This document shows, piece after piece, positions 23,715 to 32,602 of a stretch of 64,000 nt of DNA. Each line of letters opens with the position of its first letter. Position 1 is the stretch's first letter. Origin of the DNA: Palsa-1150 sp964531095 (lineage in GTDB: Bacteria; Myxococcota_A; Polyangia; Polyangiales; Polyangiaceae); assembly GCA_964531095.1 (NCBI GenBank), contig CAZHED010000004.1, forward strand, positions 62,001-126,000. Direction: 5' to 3'. Position numbers and translations under genes: made by a program. The notes under the pieces were generated by a model. It saw only the letters and a program-made list of their open reading frames with translations, made no database searches and was not told the origin of the DNA.

Positions 23715-24722
23715 TCAGTTTGGCGGCGGCGCCGCGGGTGGGGAAGGGGGTGGCGCAGGGGCGGGCGGCGATGAGAGGGCTGGGGCCGGCGGCGGGGCCT
23801 CCGGGCAGTGGCAGGGCGGGGGAGGGGGGGGCGGCGGCGCAGGGATGTCGCTGAGCGCGTAGATGAGGCTCACCGTCGTCGCCGTGTCGACGTTCGACGT
23901 GACTGTCGCGAGGGGAGCGTTGTCGTAACGCAGCGAAAAGCCGACACCGACGGAGAGGCCAGCCCCCAGGCCCGCTGCGAGCAGCACGTCCCAGTTGATG
24001 CGTGCCCGCTTCGAATGAACGAAGCTCTGCAGGTACTCGACGCCCGTGGAGAACGTGACGTCCTTGCTGAATGCATGGCGGAAGCCGGCAAAAAACCGCC
24101 CGGAGTGGTCGCTTGCCGTCTTGTCGAGCGTGGACGCTGGCGCGGTGGCCGTAGCCGGAATCAAGAGTGCGTCGCTCCTGCGGATGTCGTATTGGAAGTC
24201 GTACCCGAGCTCGCCCCAGAGCTTCGTCGCCTCGTCGTCGAGGAAAAGGTACTTCACCCCCGGATCGGCGTTGAAGCGGACATCGAGCCCTTGAAAGCGA
24301 TCGTGCCGGGCGGTGCCGATCAGAAAGAGACTCACACGGTCGCTGACGTATCGCTCGTAGCGCAGCCGCCCCTGCAGGTTCTCCGTCGTCACCTGCAAGT
24401 CTTGCTTCGCAGGAGCCGACTCGCCGTAGTTGCCGACGAGCGAGGCGCCGACGGCGTCGGGACCGCGCCGCATGTCGAACTTGCCGTTCACCGTCGCCGC
24501 CACCTGCTGCGAATTGCCGGTGGCAAGCATGCCGCCCGCCGAGACCGTCGCCGTGGTTTCGTGGTCGGGGGGAGCGATCTGGGGCGGAGCCGGACCTGTC
24601 GCGGGGGCCGCGACGATCGCGGTCGCTTCGGGAGGAGGGGTCCCCATCGGCGTGTCGGCGCGGGCCGATTGGGCGACGACGAAAGCCAGAGCGGCGGAGG
24701 CGGAGGCAAGGACTGATCGCAT
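23715..24722 (-). CDS. DUF481 outer-membrane beta-barrel protein with a Pro-rich C-terminal tail
   Basis: A signal peptide (cleavage near SARADT, residue 22) precedes a Pro-rich linker and a DUF481 barrel. The barrel has alternating-residue strands such as TVSAGGMLATGNSQQVAATV, RLRYERYVSDRVSLFLIGTA and KLWGELGYDFQYDIRR. DUF481 (YdiY-like) proteins are outer-membrane salt/stress-associated barrels of uncertain function. The last strand ends SLIYALSD, and about 45 further residues are nearly all Pro/Ala/Ser, with a CHC pair near the start. A tail after the final barrel strand is unusual, because such barrels normally end in an aromatic residue recognised by the BAM complex. The gene lies 50 bases upstream of mscL on the same strand. 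Confidence 0.78.
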   Translation of the reverse strand: MRSVLASASAALAFVVAQSARADTPMGTPPPEATAIVAAPATGPAPPQIAPPDHETTATVSAGGMLATGNSQQVAATVNGKFDMRRGPDAVGASLVGNYGESAPAKQDLQVTTENLQGRLRYERYVSDRVSLFLIGTARHDRFQGLDVRFNADPGVKYLFLDDEATKLWGELGYDFQYDIRRSDALLIPATATAPASTLDKTASDHSGRFFAGFRHAFSKDVTFSTGVEYLQSFVHSKRARINWDVLLAAGLGAGLSVGVGFSLRYDNAPLATVTSNVDTATTVSLIYALSDIPAPPPPPPPPCHCPEAPPPAPALSSPPAPAPPPSPPAAPPPN

Positions 24723-24818
24723 TGGTTCGCTGGTCCGTCCGGGCCATCTCCATCGCGCGGCGACGGCCTCAGCCGGACGTGCCAGGTAGTCGATCTTCTC
24801 GCGTGCGGCAAGACGCCA

Positions 24819-27662
24819 TCAGTGCGCTTCGGCCCAATTCCTGGCCCAGCCGACGTCGACGACGAGCGGCACCGAGAGCTTCATCGCGCCTTGCATCGAC
24901 TCGCGGATCGTTTCGCCCGCGTTCGCCGCGTCGCCCTCCGGCACTTCGAACACGAGCTCGTCGTGCACCGTCAGCACCATGCGCGCGGTCCCGAGCGCGC
25001 CTGGCTTGCCCACTTCGACCATCGCGAGCTTGAGGATGTCCGCGGCAGTTCCCTGGATGGGCATGTTGCGCGCGATCCGCTCCGCTTCGAAGCGAAGCGC
25101 GCGGTTGGCCGAATGAAGATTCGGCAAAAAGCGCCGTCGCCCGAGGAGCGATCGCACGGCTTCGCCCTGCCGCGCCGACTCCACGGTCTTCTCCATGTAG
25201 CGGGCGACCCCCGAGTAGCGCGCGAAGTACGCCTCGATGAAGCGAGCGGCCTGCTCGCGCGGGATGCCGAGCTGCTTGGCGAGCGCGCTCTCGCCCATGC
25301 CGTAGATGACCCCGAAGTTGATCGTCTTGGCCGCCCGCCGCTCATCGGCGGTCACCTGGTCGAGCGGCCGGTCGAACATCAGCGACGCGGTGCGCGCGTG
25401 GACGTCGACCCCCGTGGCGAACGCCTCGATGAGCTCCGGGTCTTGCGCGAGGTGCGCAAGGACGCGCAGCTCGATCTGCGAATAGTCGGCGCTCAAGATG
25501 ACCTGACCCGGCGGCGCGACGAACGCGGCGCGGATGGCCCGGCCGAGCTCCGTCCGAATGGGGATGTTCTGCAGGTTGGGGTCGCTCGACGACAGGCGCC
25601 CGGTGGCGGCGACCGCCTGATCGAACCGCGTGTGGATCCGCCCCGTCGCGGGGTTCACGCACTTCGGCAGGGCATCGATGTACGTGCCTTTGAGCTTGTC
25701 CATTTCGCGGTACGCGAGGACGCGCGCGGGCAGCGCGTGGCGGTCGGCCAGCGCTTCGAGAACGTCGGCGTCCGTCGATCGCCCGCCTTTGGGCGTGCGC
25801 TTGACCGACGGCAGCTTCAGCTCGTCGAACAATATCGCCTCCAGCTGGTCGCGCGATCGCAGGCTGAAGTCGCGCCCCGCGATCCGCTTGCAGTCGGCCT
25901 CCAGGTCGCGCAGCTGCTGCTCGACGTCGCGCCCCAGTCGTTCGAGCGTCGGGACTTCGACGAGAACCCCGAGCATCTCCATCGCGGCGAGCACCCGGGT
26001 GAGCGGCATCTCGACGTCGCGCATCAGCCGGCCGAGCCCCTCGGCCGCCAGCCGCGGCTCGAGGCGATCGCGCAGCGCCAGCGCGACCTCCGCGTCGACG
26101 GCGGCGAACGTCGTCGCGCGTTCGACGTCGATTTCGTCGAACGCCGGGTGCGGGGCTCGAGCTTTGCCGACCGCCTCGTCGTGACGGGTCACTTGCAATC
26201 CGAGCTCGCGCCGCGCGAGGTCGGGCAGCGCGTGGGGCGCCTCGGGGTCGAGCAAGTACGCGGCGACCATCGTGTCGAAGAGGGGACCGTCGAGCGGAGC
26301 GCCGGCGCGCGCGAGGACGATCGCCACGCGCTTCAGATCGTGCCCCACTTTGGCCACGTGCACGTCCGAGAGCAGCGGCCCGACCGCCGCGCGCACGCTC
26401 GCCCACGGAAGCTGCGGGGGGCAGCCGAGGTAGCGGTGGGACAGCGGCACGTAGTGCCCCTGCCCGGGCTGGGTCGCGAGCGACAGGCCGATGAGATCCG
26501 CGCGGGTCGCGTCGTCGCGGGTCGCTTGCACCGCAAGGCCGACCTCGGCCCGCCGGCGCGCGTCCTCCACGTGACGCTCTAGCGCCGGCACGTCGACGAC
26601 GCAGTCGTAGAACCGCCCGGTCCCCGAGGGCGGCGACTCCTGGACCGACGGCGCCGAGACCCCGGGCATTTCCACCTGGCGCTTGGCGGTGGCCGCTTCG
26701 CGAGCGGCGTCGGCGAGCGCGTCGAGCTGTTCGATTTGCCGGTGAAACTCGAGCTCGGCGTAGAGGCGTCGGAGCTCGGCCACGTCGGCGCCTCCCCATA
26801 GGAGCTTTGTGAGCTCCCAGTGGATCGGCGCCTCGGCCGCGAGCGTCACGAGGGTGCGCGACATGCGCGCGTCTGCTTCGTGCTCGCGCAAACTCTCGCG
26901 CAGCTTGGGCCTGGCAACCTGGTCGATCGACGCGTAGATGCCGTCGACCGATCCGAACTGCGCCAGGAGGTCGGCCGCGGTCTTCGGGCCCACTCCGGGC
27001 ACGCCGGGCACGTTGTCGCTGGTGTCTCCGGTGAGCGCGAGAAAGTCGCGCACCTGGCTCGGCGCGACCCCCAGCTTCTCGCGCACTTCGTTCGGACCAT
27101 AGACGCGATCGCGCATCGAGTCCCACAGGACGACGCGCTCGTCGTCGTCGTGGACGAGCTGCATCAGGTCCTTGTCGGCGCTGACGATGACCACCCGCCA
27201 TCCCTCGCCGAGGGCCCGGCGGGTCACGGCCGCGATCAGGTCGTCCGCCTCGAGCTTCTCTTCGCCGAAGCACGCCACGTCCCACGCGCGCACGATTTGC
27301 TCGACCCGCGCCATTTGCTGCGAGAGGTCCGGCGGCGGCGGGGGGCGAGTGGCCTTGTAGCGCGGGTCGAGCACGTGTCGGAAGGTCGGTCCCCGGGAGT
27401 CCATCGCGACGGCCAGCATGTGGGGGCGGCGCTCGCCGACCACTTTCTGCAACATGTTGACGGTGCCGAGCACCGCGTGGGTCGGTTCGCCGCTGCGGCT
27501 CGAGAGCGGTGGAAGCGCGTGGTACGCGCGAAAGACGTACCCGGAGAGGTCGATGAGATAGAGAACGTCGCTCGCGCCGGGCTCGGGCAAGCTCGCACCA
27601 TGGCCACCGGCGCCCTTGCCGCCAGGCTTTTCGCCGTCCGGGGTGCGAGCTGGGCGTGGCAT
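24819..27662 (-). CDS. polA: DNA polymerase I (5' nuclease + polymerase; proofreading site apparently dead)
   Basis: The 947-residue protein has the full polA layout. The 5'-3' nuclease domain (about 32-310) carries YLIDLSGYVFRAYHALPPLS, EADDLIAAV, SADKDLMQLV and GDTSDNVPGVPGVGPKTAAD. The polymerase domain holds motif A (LSADYSQIELRVLAHLAQDP, D726), motif B (RRAAKTINFGVIYGMGESAL) and motif C (VLTVHDELVFEVPEG). The intervening 3'-5' exonuclease fold (about 345-540) has lost its metal ligands. The position of the DxE pair reads AVQAT (377-381), the second Asp is Val in GHDLKRVA, and only D523 of the third motif remains. It should therefore extend and nick-translate without proofreading, as Taq-type enzymes do. 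A 30-residue basic/Gly-rich leader precedes the fold. The kinase gene is divergent. Confidence 0.97.
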   Translation of the reverse strand: MPRPARTPDGEKPGGKGAGGHGASLPEPGASDVLYLIDLSGYVFRAYHALPPLSSRSGEPTHAVLGTVNMLQKVVGERRPHMLAVAMDSRGPTFRHVLDPRYKATRPPPPPDLSQQMARVEQIVRAWDVACFGEEKLEADDLIAAVTRRALGEGWRVVIVSADKDLMQLVHDDDERVVLWDSMRDRVYGPNEVREKLGVAPSQVRDFLALTGDTSDNVPGVPGVGPKTAADLLAQFGSVDGIYASIDQVARPKLRESLREHEADARMSRTLVTLAAEAPIHWELTKLLWGGADVAELRRLYAELEFHRQIEQLDALADAAREAATAKRQVEMPGVSAPSVQESPPSGTGRFYDCVVDVPALERHVEDARRRAEVGLAVQATRDDATRADLIGLSLATQPGQGHYVPLSHRYLGCPPQLPWASVRAAVGPLLSDVHVAKVGHDLKRVAIVLARAGAPLDGPLFDTMVAAYLLDPEAPHALPDLARRELGLQVTRHDEAVGKARAPHPAFDEIDVERATTFAAVDAEVALALRDRLEPRLAAEGLGRLMRDVEMPLTRVLAAMEMLGVLVEVPTLERLGRDVEQQLRDLEADCKRIAGRDFSLRSRDQLEAILFDELKLPSVKRTPKGGRSTDADVLEALADRHALPARVLAYREMDKLKGTYIDALPKCVNPATGRIHTRFDQAVAATGRLSSSDPNLQNIPIRTELGRAIRAAFVAPPGQVILSADYSQIELRVLAHLAQDPELIEAFATGVDVHARTASLMFDRPLDQVTADERRAAKTINFGVIYGMGESALAKQLGIPREQAARFIEAYFARYSGVARYMEKTVESARQGEAVRSLLGRRRFLPNLHSANRALRFEAERIARNMPIQGTAADILKLAMVEVGKPGALGTARMVLTVHDELVFEVPEGDAANAGETIRESMQGAMKLSVPLVVDVGWARNWAEAH

Positions 27663-27727
27663 CGCTCGGCCCTTGTTAGCCGGCAGCGGGAGACTCGTCT
27701 AATGTAGTGTGGAGGCACGGCTTCCCG

Positions 27728-29104
27728 ATGAACGATCCGCAGCCGCCCCCCGCTCGCGGTCTCGTGGCCGGCAAGTACGAGCTGGTCCGTCTCATCGGCC
27801 GTGGCGGCATGGGCTCGGTCTGGGAGGGGCGCCACGCGACCCTGGGAACGCGCGTGGCCATCAAGTTCATCGACCCCGAGTACGTCGGGAGCCGCGAGGC
27901 GCAGGCGCGCTTCGCGACCGAGGCGCGCGCTGCGGCGACGATCCAGAGCAAGCACGCCATCCAGATCTACGATCACGGCGTGACCGAAGACGCCCGCCCC
28001 TACATCGTCATGGAGCTGCTGGTGGGCGAGCCGCTCGACAAGCGCGTCGAGCGCCTGGGCCGCATCTCGCTGCAAGAGACCGCGCGCATCCTCGGGCAGG
28101 TGTCGCGCGCCCTGCAACGCGCGCACGAGGCGGGGATCATCCACCGCGACCTGAAGCCGGAGAACATCTTCCTCGTGCGCTCGCCGGACGACGACGATGA
28201 GATCGCGAAGGTGCTCGACTTCGGTATCGCCAAGATCAAAGGGCCCCCGGGCGACGCGGGGCTGTCGAGCAGCACGAAGACCGGCGCGGTGCTGGGCACT
28301 CCCTACTACATGTCGCCCGAGCAGGCTCGGGGTCTGCGCACGCTCGACCACCGCTCCGACCTTTGGTCGCTGGGGGTGATCGCGTACAAGTGCGTGACCG
28401 GTGTTCTGCCGTTCGAAGGCGAGAGCGTGGGCGATTTGCTCGTGAAGATCTGCACGGCGCCGCCGCCCGTGCCGTCGGTGACCGTGCCCGGGCTCCCGAA
28501 GGCGTTCGACGGCTGGCTCTCGCGCGCCCTCGAGCGCGACCCCGCCCATCGATACGCGACCGCCGCGGAGCTCGGCGAGGCGCTGGCGCTCACGGCGGGC
28601 ATCAGCACGCGCCGTCCCCTCGACGAGAACACGTCTCGTGGGGGCGCGCTTCGCGCGACCGTTCCAATCGCGCCGTTGACGCCGATGCGGACCGAAGGGA
28701 TCACCTCGGCGCCGTTCACAGCCTCCGCGTCTCCCGCGCGGACGTCTCGCGGTGTCCTGGTCGCGGTCCTGGCGGCGGCCCTCGTGGGTGGCAGCGTCGG
28801 GGTGCTCGCGGTGGTCAAGCTCATGTCGGCCACCCCCAGTGCCCACGCGGCGCCGTCGGGAGCGACCGTGGGCGCGACCCCGAGCGCAGCGCCCGTGATC
28901 CCCCCGGCGACCGCGGTTCCCCCCGCCGCGATCTCCGCTTTCACCCCGAGCGCTTCCGTTCCCTCGCCGGCCCCGCCTCCGCCCGCGCACGTCGTGCCGA
29001 AGCCGGCGAACGCCCCGTTCAAACCCCTGCCGCCCGCATCTCCCCCTCCTGCGAAGCCCAGCCCGGGCAAGCCAGCCCCCACGACCAGCGACCCCGGCTA
29101 CTGA
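27728..29104 (+). CDS. Hanks-type serine/threonine protein kinase with one TM helix
   Basis: The kinase domain begins right after a short Pro-rich leader: the Gly-rich loop is LIGRGGMGSVWEG, the ATP lysine K46 is in RVAIKFID, the catalytic loop is IIHRDLKPENIF (D141), the Mg loop is VLDFGIAKI, and the activation segment includes LGTPYYMSPEQARG. It is therefore predicted to be active. A Thr/Ala-rich juxtamembrane stretch leads to a single transmembrane helix near 336-360 (GVLVAVLAAALVGGSVGVLA). A Pro/Ala/Ser-rich extracytoplasmic tail follows that has no PASTA repeats. A GTG at 27707 would add 7 residues; I prefer the ATG at 27728, with GGAGG upstream. The next gene begins 20 bases after the stop, so the TPR/barrel protein may be its partner. 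Confidence 0.92.
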   Translation: MNDPQPPPARGLVAGKYELVRLIGRGGMGSVWEGRHATLGTRVAIKFIDPEYVGSREAQARFATEARAAATIQSKHAIQIYDHGVTEDARPYIVMELLVGEPLDKRVERLGRISLQETARILGQVSRALQRAHEAGIIHRDLKPENIFLVRSPDDDDEIAKVLDFGIAKIKGPPGDAGLSSSTKTGAVLGTPYYMSPEQARGLRTLDHRSDLWSLGVIAYKCVTGVLPFEGESVGDLLVKICTAPPPVPSVTVPGLPKAFDGWLSRALERDPAHRYATAAELGEALALTAGISTRRPLDENTSRGGALRATVPIAPLTPMRTEGITSAPFTASASPARTSRGVLVAVLAAALVGGSVGVLAVVKLMSATPSAHAAPSGATVGATPSAAPVIPPATAVPPAAISAFTPSASVPSPAPPPPAHVVPKPANAPFKPLPPASPPPAKPSPGKPAPTTSDPGY

Positions 29105-29124
29105 CGCCGCGGGCCACATCCCTC

Positions 29125-30456
29125 ATGCGAACCACTGCTCTTCTGGTGACGTCGATCTTCGTCGCATCCCTGGCCTGGTCCCGCCCTGTGGTCGCGCAAG
29201 TCGGCGACGCCGAACGCGCCGCCGCCCGCGAGCTCTTCAAGGAGGGCGACGTGCTGCAGCGCGCGGCGAAGTTCGCTGACGCTCTCGACAAGTTCCAGCG
29301 CGCCGAGCGCGTCTACGGCGCGCCGACGAACGTGCTTCGCATCGCGGAGTGCCAAGCCGCGCTCGGCCAGCTCGTCGAATCGGTCGAGACGTATCGCGCG
29401 GCCATTCGCACCGTCCTGCCACCCGGCTCGCCGCAGGCATTCCAGGCGGCGATCGACCAGGCGAAGGGGGAGCTCGCCCAGGTCGAGCCCCGCCTTCCGA
29501 AGCTCATGGTCCAGGTCCTGCCGGCCGCGCCGAACGTCCAGATGCAGATCGATGGGCAAACCGTGAGCGCCGCACTCATCGGCGAGCCGATCCCCCTGGA
29601 CCCCGGAACCCATCGCGTCCGCATCGTCGCGCCGGGCTTCGCGGCGTTCGAACAGGACGCGGCGCTGAAAGAACGCGAGACGACCACCGTCGCGGCAGCG
29701 CTCAAGGCGACGCCCGCGGTCGCGCCGGTCCCGCCCCCGCCGCCGCCCCCGCCGCTGCCCTCGCTTCCCCCGTCCCCTCCCCAAAGCGCCTCGCCCCCCG
29801 CAAGCTCGCCCAGCCCGGCGCCGGGAGCTCCGCCGCCGTATTCGGCGCCTCCTCCAGTCCCGACGAGCAGCGCCGATCGGGGTATGGCGATGATGAGCCG
29901 ACCCTCGCGCGCGGGGCTGCTGGTGGGCGGTCACATCGGCTGGATGCTCGGCGGCGGCACGCTTCCCCTCGCCGGGGGGGCGACCATCGACACGAACGTC
30001 GTCGCGTCCGGCGGCGTCGGGTACGGGCTCGACGGCGGCCTGCGCTTCGGCCGGCAGTGGTACATCGGCCTCGATCTCGAGCACGCCGAGCTGGGGCACG
30101 GCGACCTTTCGAAGATTCCGGACGTGACCGACGCGAATGGGTCGACCACCCTCGTCGCGGTGATCCTCGCGTACATATCAAACCCCGACCAAGCGAGCTT
30201 CTACGGCGAGTTGGGCCTCGGAGGGCGGTGGTTCAGCTTCACGACGACTTCCTCGAGCGTCCAGACGACTACGAGCTTCAACTCGGGGGATCTGTCGCTG
30301 GGCGCCGGCGTTTGGTTGCCCGTCGGGCGCTCATTGCGCCTTCTTCCCAAGTTGAACGTCAGTCTGGGTTCGTTCGATCCGGGGACGGGCGGGACGCCCG
30401 AGACCCATAGCTTCATTTGGCTGGGTGCCGCCGGCTTCTACAACCTGGACTTCTGA
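29125..30456 (+). CDS. Exported TPR/PEGA-like protein with C-terminal barrel-like domain
   Basis: The ATG at 29125 opens a 443-residue protein with a signal peptide (cleavage near PVVAQVG). Residues about 27-110 are TPR-like helices (ARELFKEGDVLQRAAKFADA, LDKFQRAERVYGAPTNVLRI). Residues about 125-190 resemble a PEGA-type carbohydrate-associated beta domain (VQMQIDGQTVSAALIGEPIP, LDPGTHRVRIVAPGF). A Pro-rich linker follows. The last 190 residues alternate Gly and hydrophobic positions (GGVGYGLDGGLRFGRQWYIG, SFYGELGLGGRWFSFTTTSS) and end in the aromatic YNLDF typical of outer-membrane barrels. It should span periplasm and outer membrane, and its start lies 20 bases after the kinase stop. The function is unknown; similar TPR-PEGA proteins next to kinases are frequent in myxobacteria from memory. 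Confidence 0.8.
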   Translation: MRTTALLVTSIFVASLAWSRPVVAQVGDAERAAARELFKEGDVLQRAAKFADALDKFQRAERVYGAPTNVLRIAECQAALGQLVESVETYRAAIRTVLPPGSPQAFQAAIDQAKGELAQVEPRLPKLMVQVLPAAPNVQMQIDGQTVSAALIGEPIPLDPGTHRVRIVAPGFAAFEQDAALKERETTTVAAALKATPAVAPVPPPPPPPPLPSLPPSPPQSASPPASSPSPAPGAPPPYSAPPPVPTSSADRGMAMMSRPSRAGLLVGGHIGWMLGGGTLPLAGGATIDTNVVASGGVGYGLDGGLRFGRQWYIGLDLEHAELGHGDLSKIPDVTDANGSTTLVAVILAYISNPDQASFYGELGLGGRWFSFTTTSSSVQTTTSFNSGDLSLGAGVWLPVGRSLRLLPKLNVSLGSFDPGTGGTPETHSFIWLGAAGFYNLDF

Positions 30457-30524
30457 CAATCTCCGGCAAGGAAATACAAGGGCCTGACAATTGTCGAGCA
30501 CGGCTTGGACTAGTTCATGCGGCT

Positions 30525-32102
30525 ATGCATTTCGCGCTGGCCGCGGCCTATTTCGGCGTGCTCCTCGCCCTTTCGATGTACGGACTGCATCGCTCTCACC
30601 TCGTGCTGACCGTGCTGCGCCACCGGCGAAGGCTCGGCGCGTCGACCCCGAAAGCCCCGGCGATTGACCGCGAGGGCATCGATCTCCGCAACGACCTGCC
30701 GCGCGTCACCATCCAGCTGCCGCTCTACAACGAAGCGACCGTCGCCGCGCGACTCCTAAACCACGTGGCCGCGATCGAGTGGCCTCGCAGCCGCCTCGAG
30801 ATCCAGGTCCTTGATGATTCGACCGACGAGACCCGCGCGCTCGTTCGCCGCAAAGTCGAGGCGCTGCGCGCACAGGGGCTCGACGTGGTCTACATCCGCA
30901 GGGTCGATCGAAGCGGCTACAAGGCGGGCGCGCTCGACAACGGGCTGAAGACCGCCCGAGGAGAGCTCATCGCCATCTTCGACGCCGATTTCCTGCCGCA
31001 GCCCGATTTCTTGCGCGCCGTGGTGCCGCATTTCATGGTCGACCCGCGGGTCGGCATGGTGCAGGCCCGCTGGGGGCACATCAATCGGGATCATTCGCTG
31101 CTGACCCGCACCGAAGCGCTGATGCTCGATGGGCATCACTTGGTCGAAAACCGCGCCCGCGCGGCCGCCGGTTGGCTCTTCAACTTCAGCGGCACCGGAG
31201 GGATCTGGCGCCGGGACGCGATCGCCGGCGCCGGCGGCTGGCAGCACGACACACTGACCGAGGACCTGGACCTCTCCTACCGCGCGCAGCTCGCGGGGTG
31301 GCGCTTCGTCTACCGCGAAGACGTCGTGACGCCCGCGGAGCTCCCCGAGGACATCAGCGCGTTCCGCGCCCAGCAGTTCCGGTGGGCGAAAGGCACGGTG
31401 CAGACCGCGCGCAAACTGCTCGGACGGCTGCTGCGCGCCGACCTGACGTCCATGCAGCGCGTCGAGGCGTTCTTCCACCTGACGCCCCATTTCGCCTATC
31501 CGCTGATGATGTTCTTGAGCGTCCTCTTGCTTCCGGCGCTCGTTCTGATGCCCGCCACGGACACGAAGACGATGTTGCTCATCGACCTTCCGCTCGTGAT
31601 CGGCACCACCGGATCGCTCGCCACGTTCTACGCGATGGCGGAAACCGCGCAGGGAAGGCGGTCGATCGACGCGCTCAAGCAGCTGCCGGCGCTTCTCGCG
31701 CTGGGGGCTGGGCTGGCGCCGCATCTGAGTGTGGCGGTGTGGGAAGGACTGCGAACGATGTCCGGCGAGTTTGTGCGCACGCCCAAGAAAGGCGCATCGC
31801 TGGGCAGGTACCGCGCCGCGGCGGAGTTGCCCATCGCCGAGATCGCGCTTTTCTCGGTCTCGGTGGCCAGCACGGTGGCGTCGATCGAGACCGGTCACTG
31901 GTTTGCGACCCCGTTCGCGATGCTGTTTGCCTTCGGTTACGGGTATGTGGCGCTTTTCGTGACGTCCGAGGAGCTCGGACGGCGCAAGACCGCCCGGCTG
32001 CAGGCGGCCGCGCCTCTTCCGGCGGGGCTACGGGCCGCGGAGGCCGCGTCGGCGGATGTTTCGTCCGACGAAGGCGAGGCCGACGTCGCGATGGCGAGTT
32101 GA
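30525..32102 (+). CDS. Processive family 2 glycosyltransferase (cellulose-synthase-like)
   Basis: An N-terminal transmembrane helix (about 1-28) precedes a GT2 catalytic domain with the complete processive signature. This consists of VTIQLPLYNE, the UDP-binding aspartates in QVLDDSTDET (D97/D98), the DxD in IFDADFLPQPDFLR, the catalytic TED (245-247) in TLTEDLDLSYRAQLAGW, and QQFRW (283-287) at the acceptor channel. Four further hydrophobic segments follow (for example MMFLSVLLLPALVLM). Enzymes of this type build beta-linked polysaccharides across the inner membrane; the sugar cannot be read. I start at the ATG at 30525 because the upstream frame overlaps the previous gene. No BcsB, PilZ or export partner lies next to it, so it may work alone. 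Confidence 0.9.
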   Translation: MHFALAAAYFGVLLALSMYGLHRSHLVLTVLRHRRRLGASTPKAPAIDREGIDLRNDLPRVTIQLPLYNEATVAARLLNHVAAIEWPRSRLEIQVLDDSTDETRALVRRKVEALRAQGLDVVYIRRVDRSGYKAGALDNGLKTARGELIAIFDADFLPQPDFLRAVVPHFMVDPRVGMVQARWGHINRDHSLLTRTEALMLDGHHLVENRARAAAGWLFNFSGTGGIWRRDAIAGAGGWQHDTLTEDLDLSYRAQLAGWRFVYREDVVTPAELPEDISAFRAQQFRWAKGTVQTARKLLGRLLRADLTSMQRVEAFFHLTPHFAYPLMMFLSVLLLPALVLMPATDTKTMLLIDLPLVIGTTGSLATFYAMAETAQGRRSIDALKQLPALLALGAGLAPHLSVAVWEGLRTMSGEFVRTPKKGASLGRYRAAAELPIAEIALFSVSVASTVASIETGHWFATPFAMLFAFGYGYVALFVTSEELGRRKTARLQAAAPLPAGLRAAEAASADVSSDEGEADVAMAS

Positions 32103-32227
32103 AGGGCGCGCGCGAGCGGTCCTCGTTTTCCGTCCGCGCTGCGGACCCCCTTCACATTAAGCACGCGCTCGCCGACAATCGCGTTTAGACTCCCTCGCCG
32201 GTGACCATGGGGGTGAGGCAGACGATC

Positions 32228-32593
32228 ATGACGAAGGCGGAGATCGTCCAGGCGCTGTACAGCAAGGTGGGTGGCTTCTCGCGCAAAGAGTCCGCCGAGC
32301 TTGTCGACTTGGTCTTCGAGATGATGAAAGACACGCTCGGCCGTGGCGAAAAGATCAAAGTGAGCGGCTTCGGCAACTTCGTCCTGCGCGACAAGCGCCA
32401 GCGCCCCGGCCGAAACCCGCAGACGGGCGAGCCCATCAACATCAGCGAGCGTCGCGTGCTCACCTTCAAAGCGAGCCAGATCCTCAAACAAGTGCTCAAC
32501 CAACTGCGCGCCAGCGGAGTCGGCCCGAACGGGGCCGGCTCGGTGATGGTCGCTGCCAGCCACAACGCCGGCACGACGGCGACCAAAGACTGA
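32228..32593 (+). CDS. ihfA: Integration host factor subunit alpha
   Basis: IhfA, in a dimer with IhfB, bends DNA by up to about 180 degrees for recombination and sigma-54-dependent transcription. The 121-residue sequence shows MTKAEIVQALYSKVGGFSRK, the beta-arm region VSGFGNFVLRDKRQRPGRNP (including the proline that intercalates) and FKASQILKQVLNQL. I chose the ATG at 32228, with GAGG 9 bases upstream, over the GTG at 32201. About 25 residues (Gly/Ala/Ser/Thr) extend past the usual C-terminus. The MerR-type gene follows after 9 bases, a common ihfA-merR arrangement. A sigma-54 activator gene lies a few kilobases downstream, so it is a natural user of IHF bending. Confidence 0.95.
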   Translation: MTKAEIVQALYSKVGGFSRKESAELVDLVFEMMKDTLGRGEKIKVSGFGNFVLRDKRQRPGRNPQTGEPINISERRVLTFKASQILKQVLNQLRASGVGPNGAGSVMVAASHNAGTTATKD

Positions 32594-32602
32594 GCCCGTC
32601 CT

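Noticed and set aside
23239..24753. A 504-residue minus-strand frame that includes MscL at its C-terminus
   Set aside because: Only the last 141 residues are MscL; the upstream part is out of frame with the DUF481 gene and is not a fusion.
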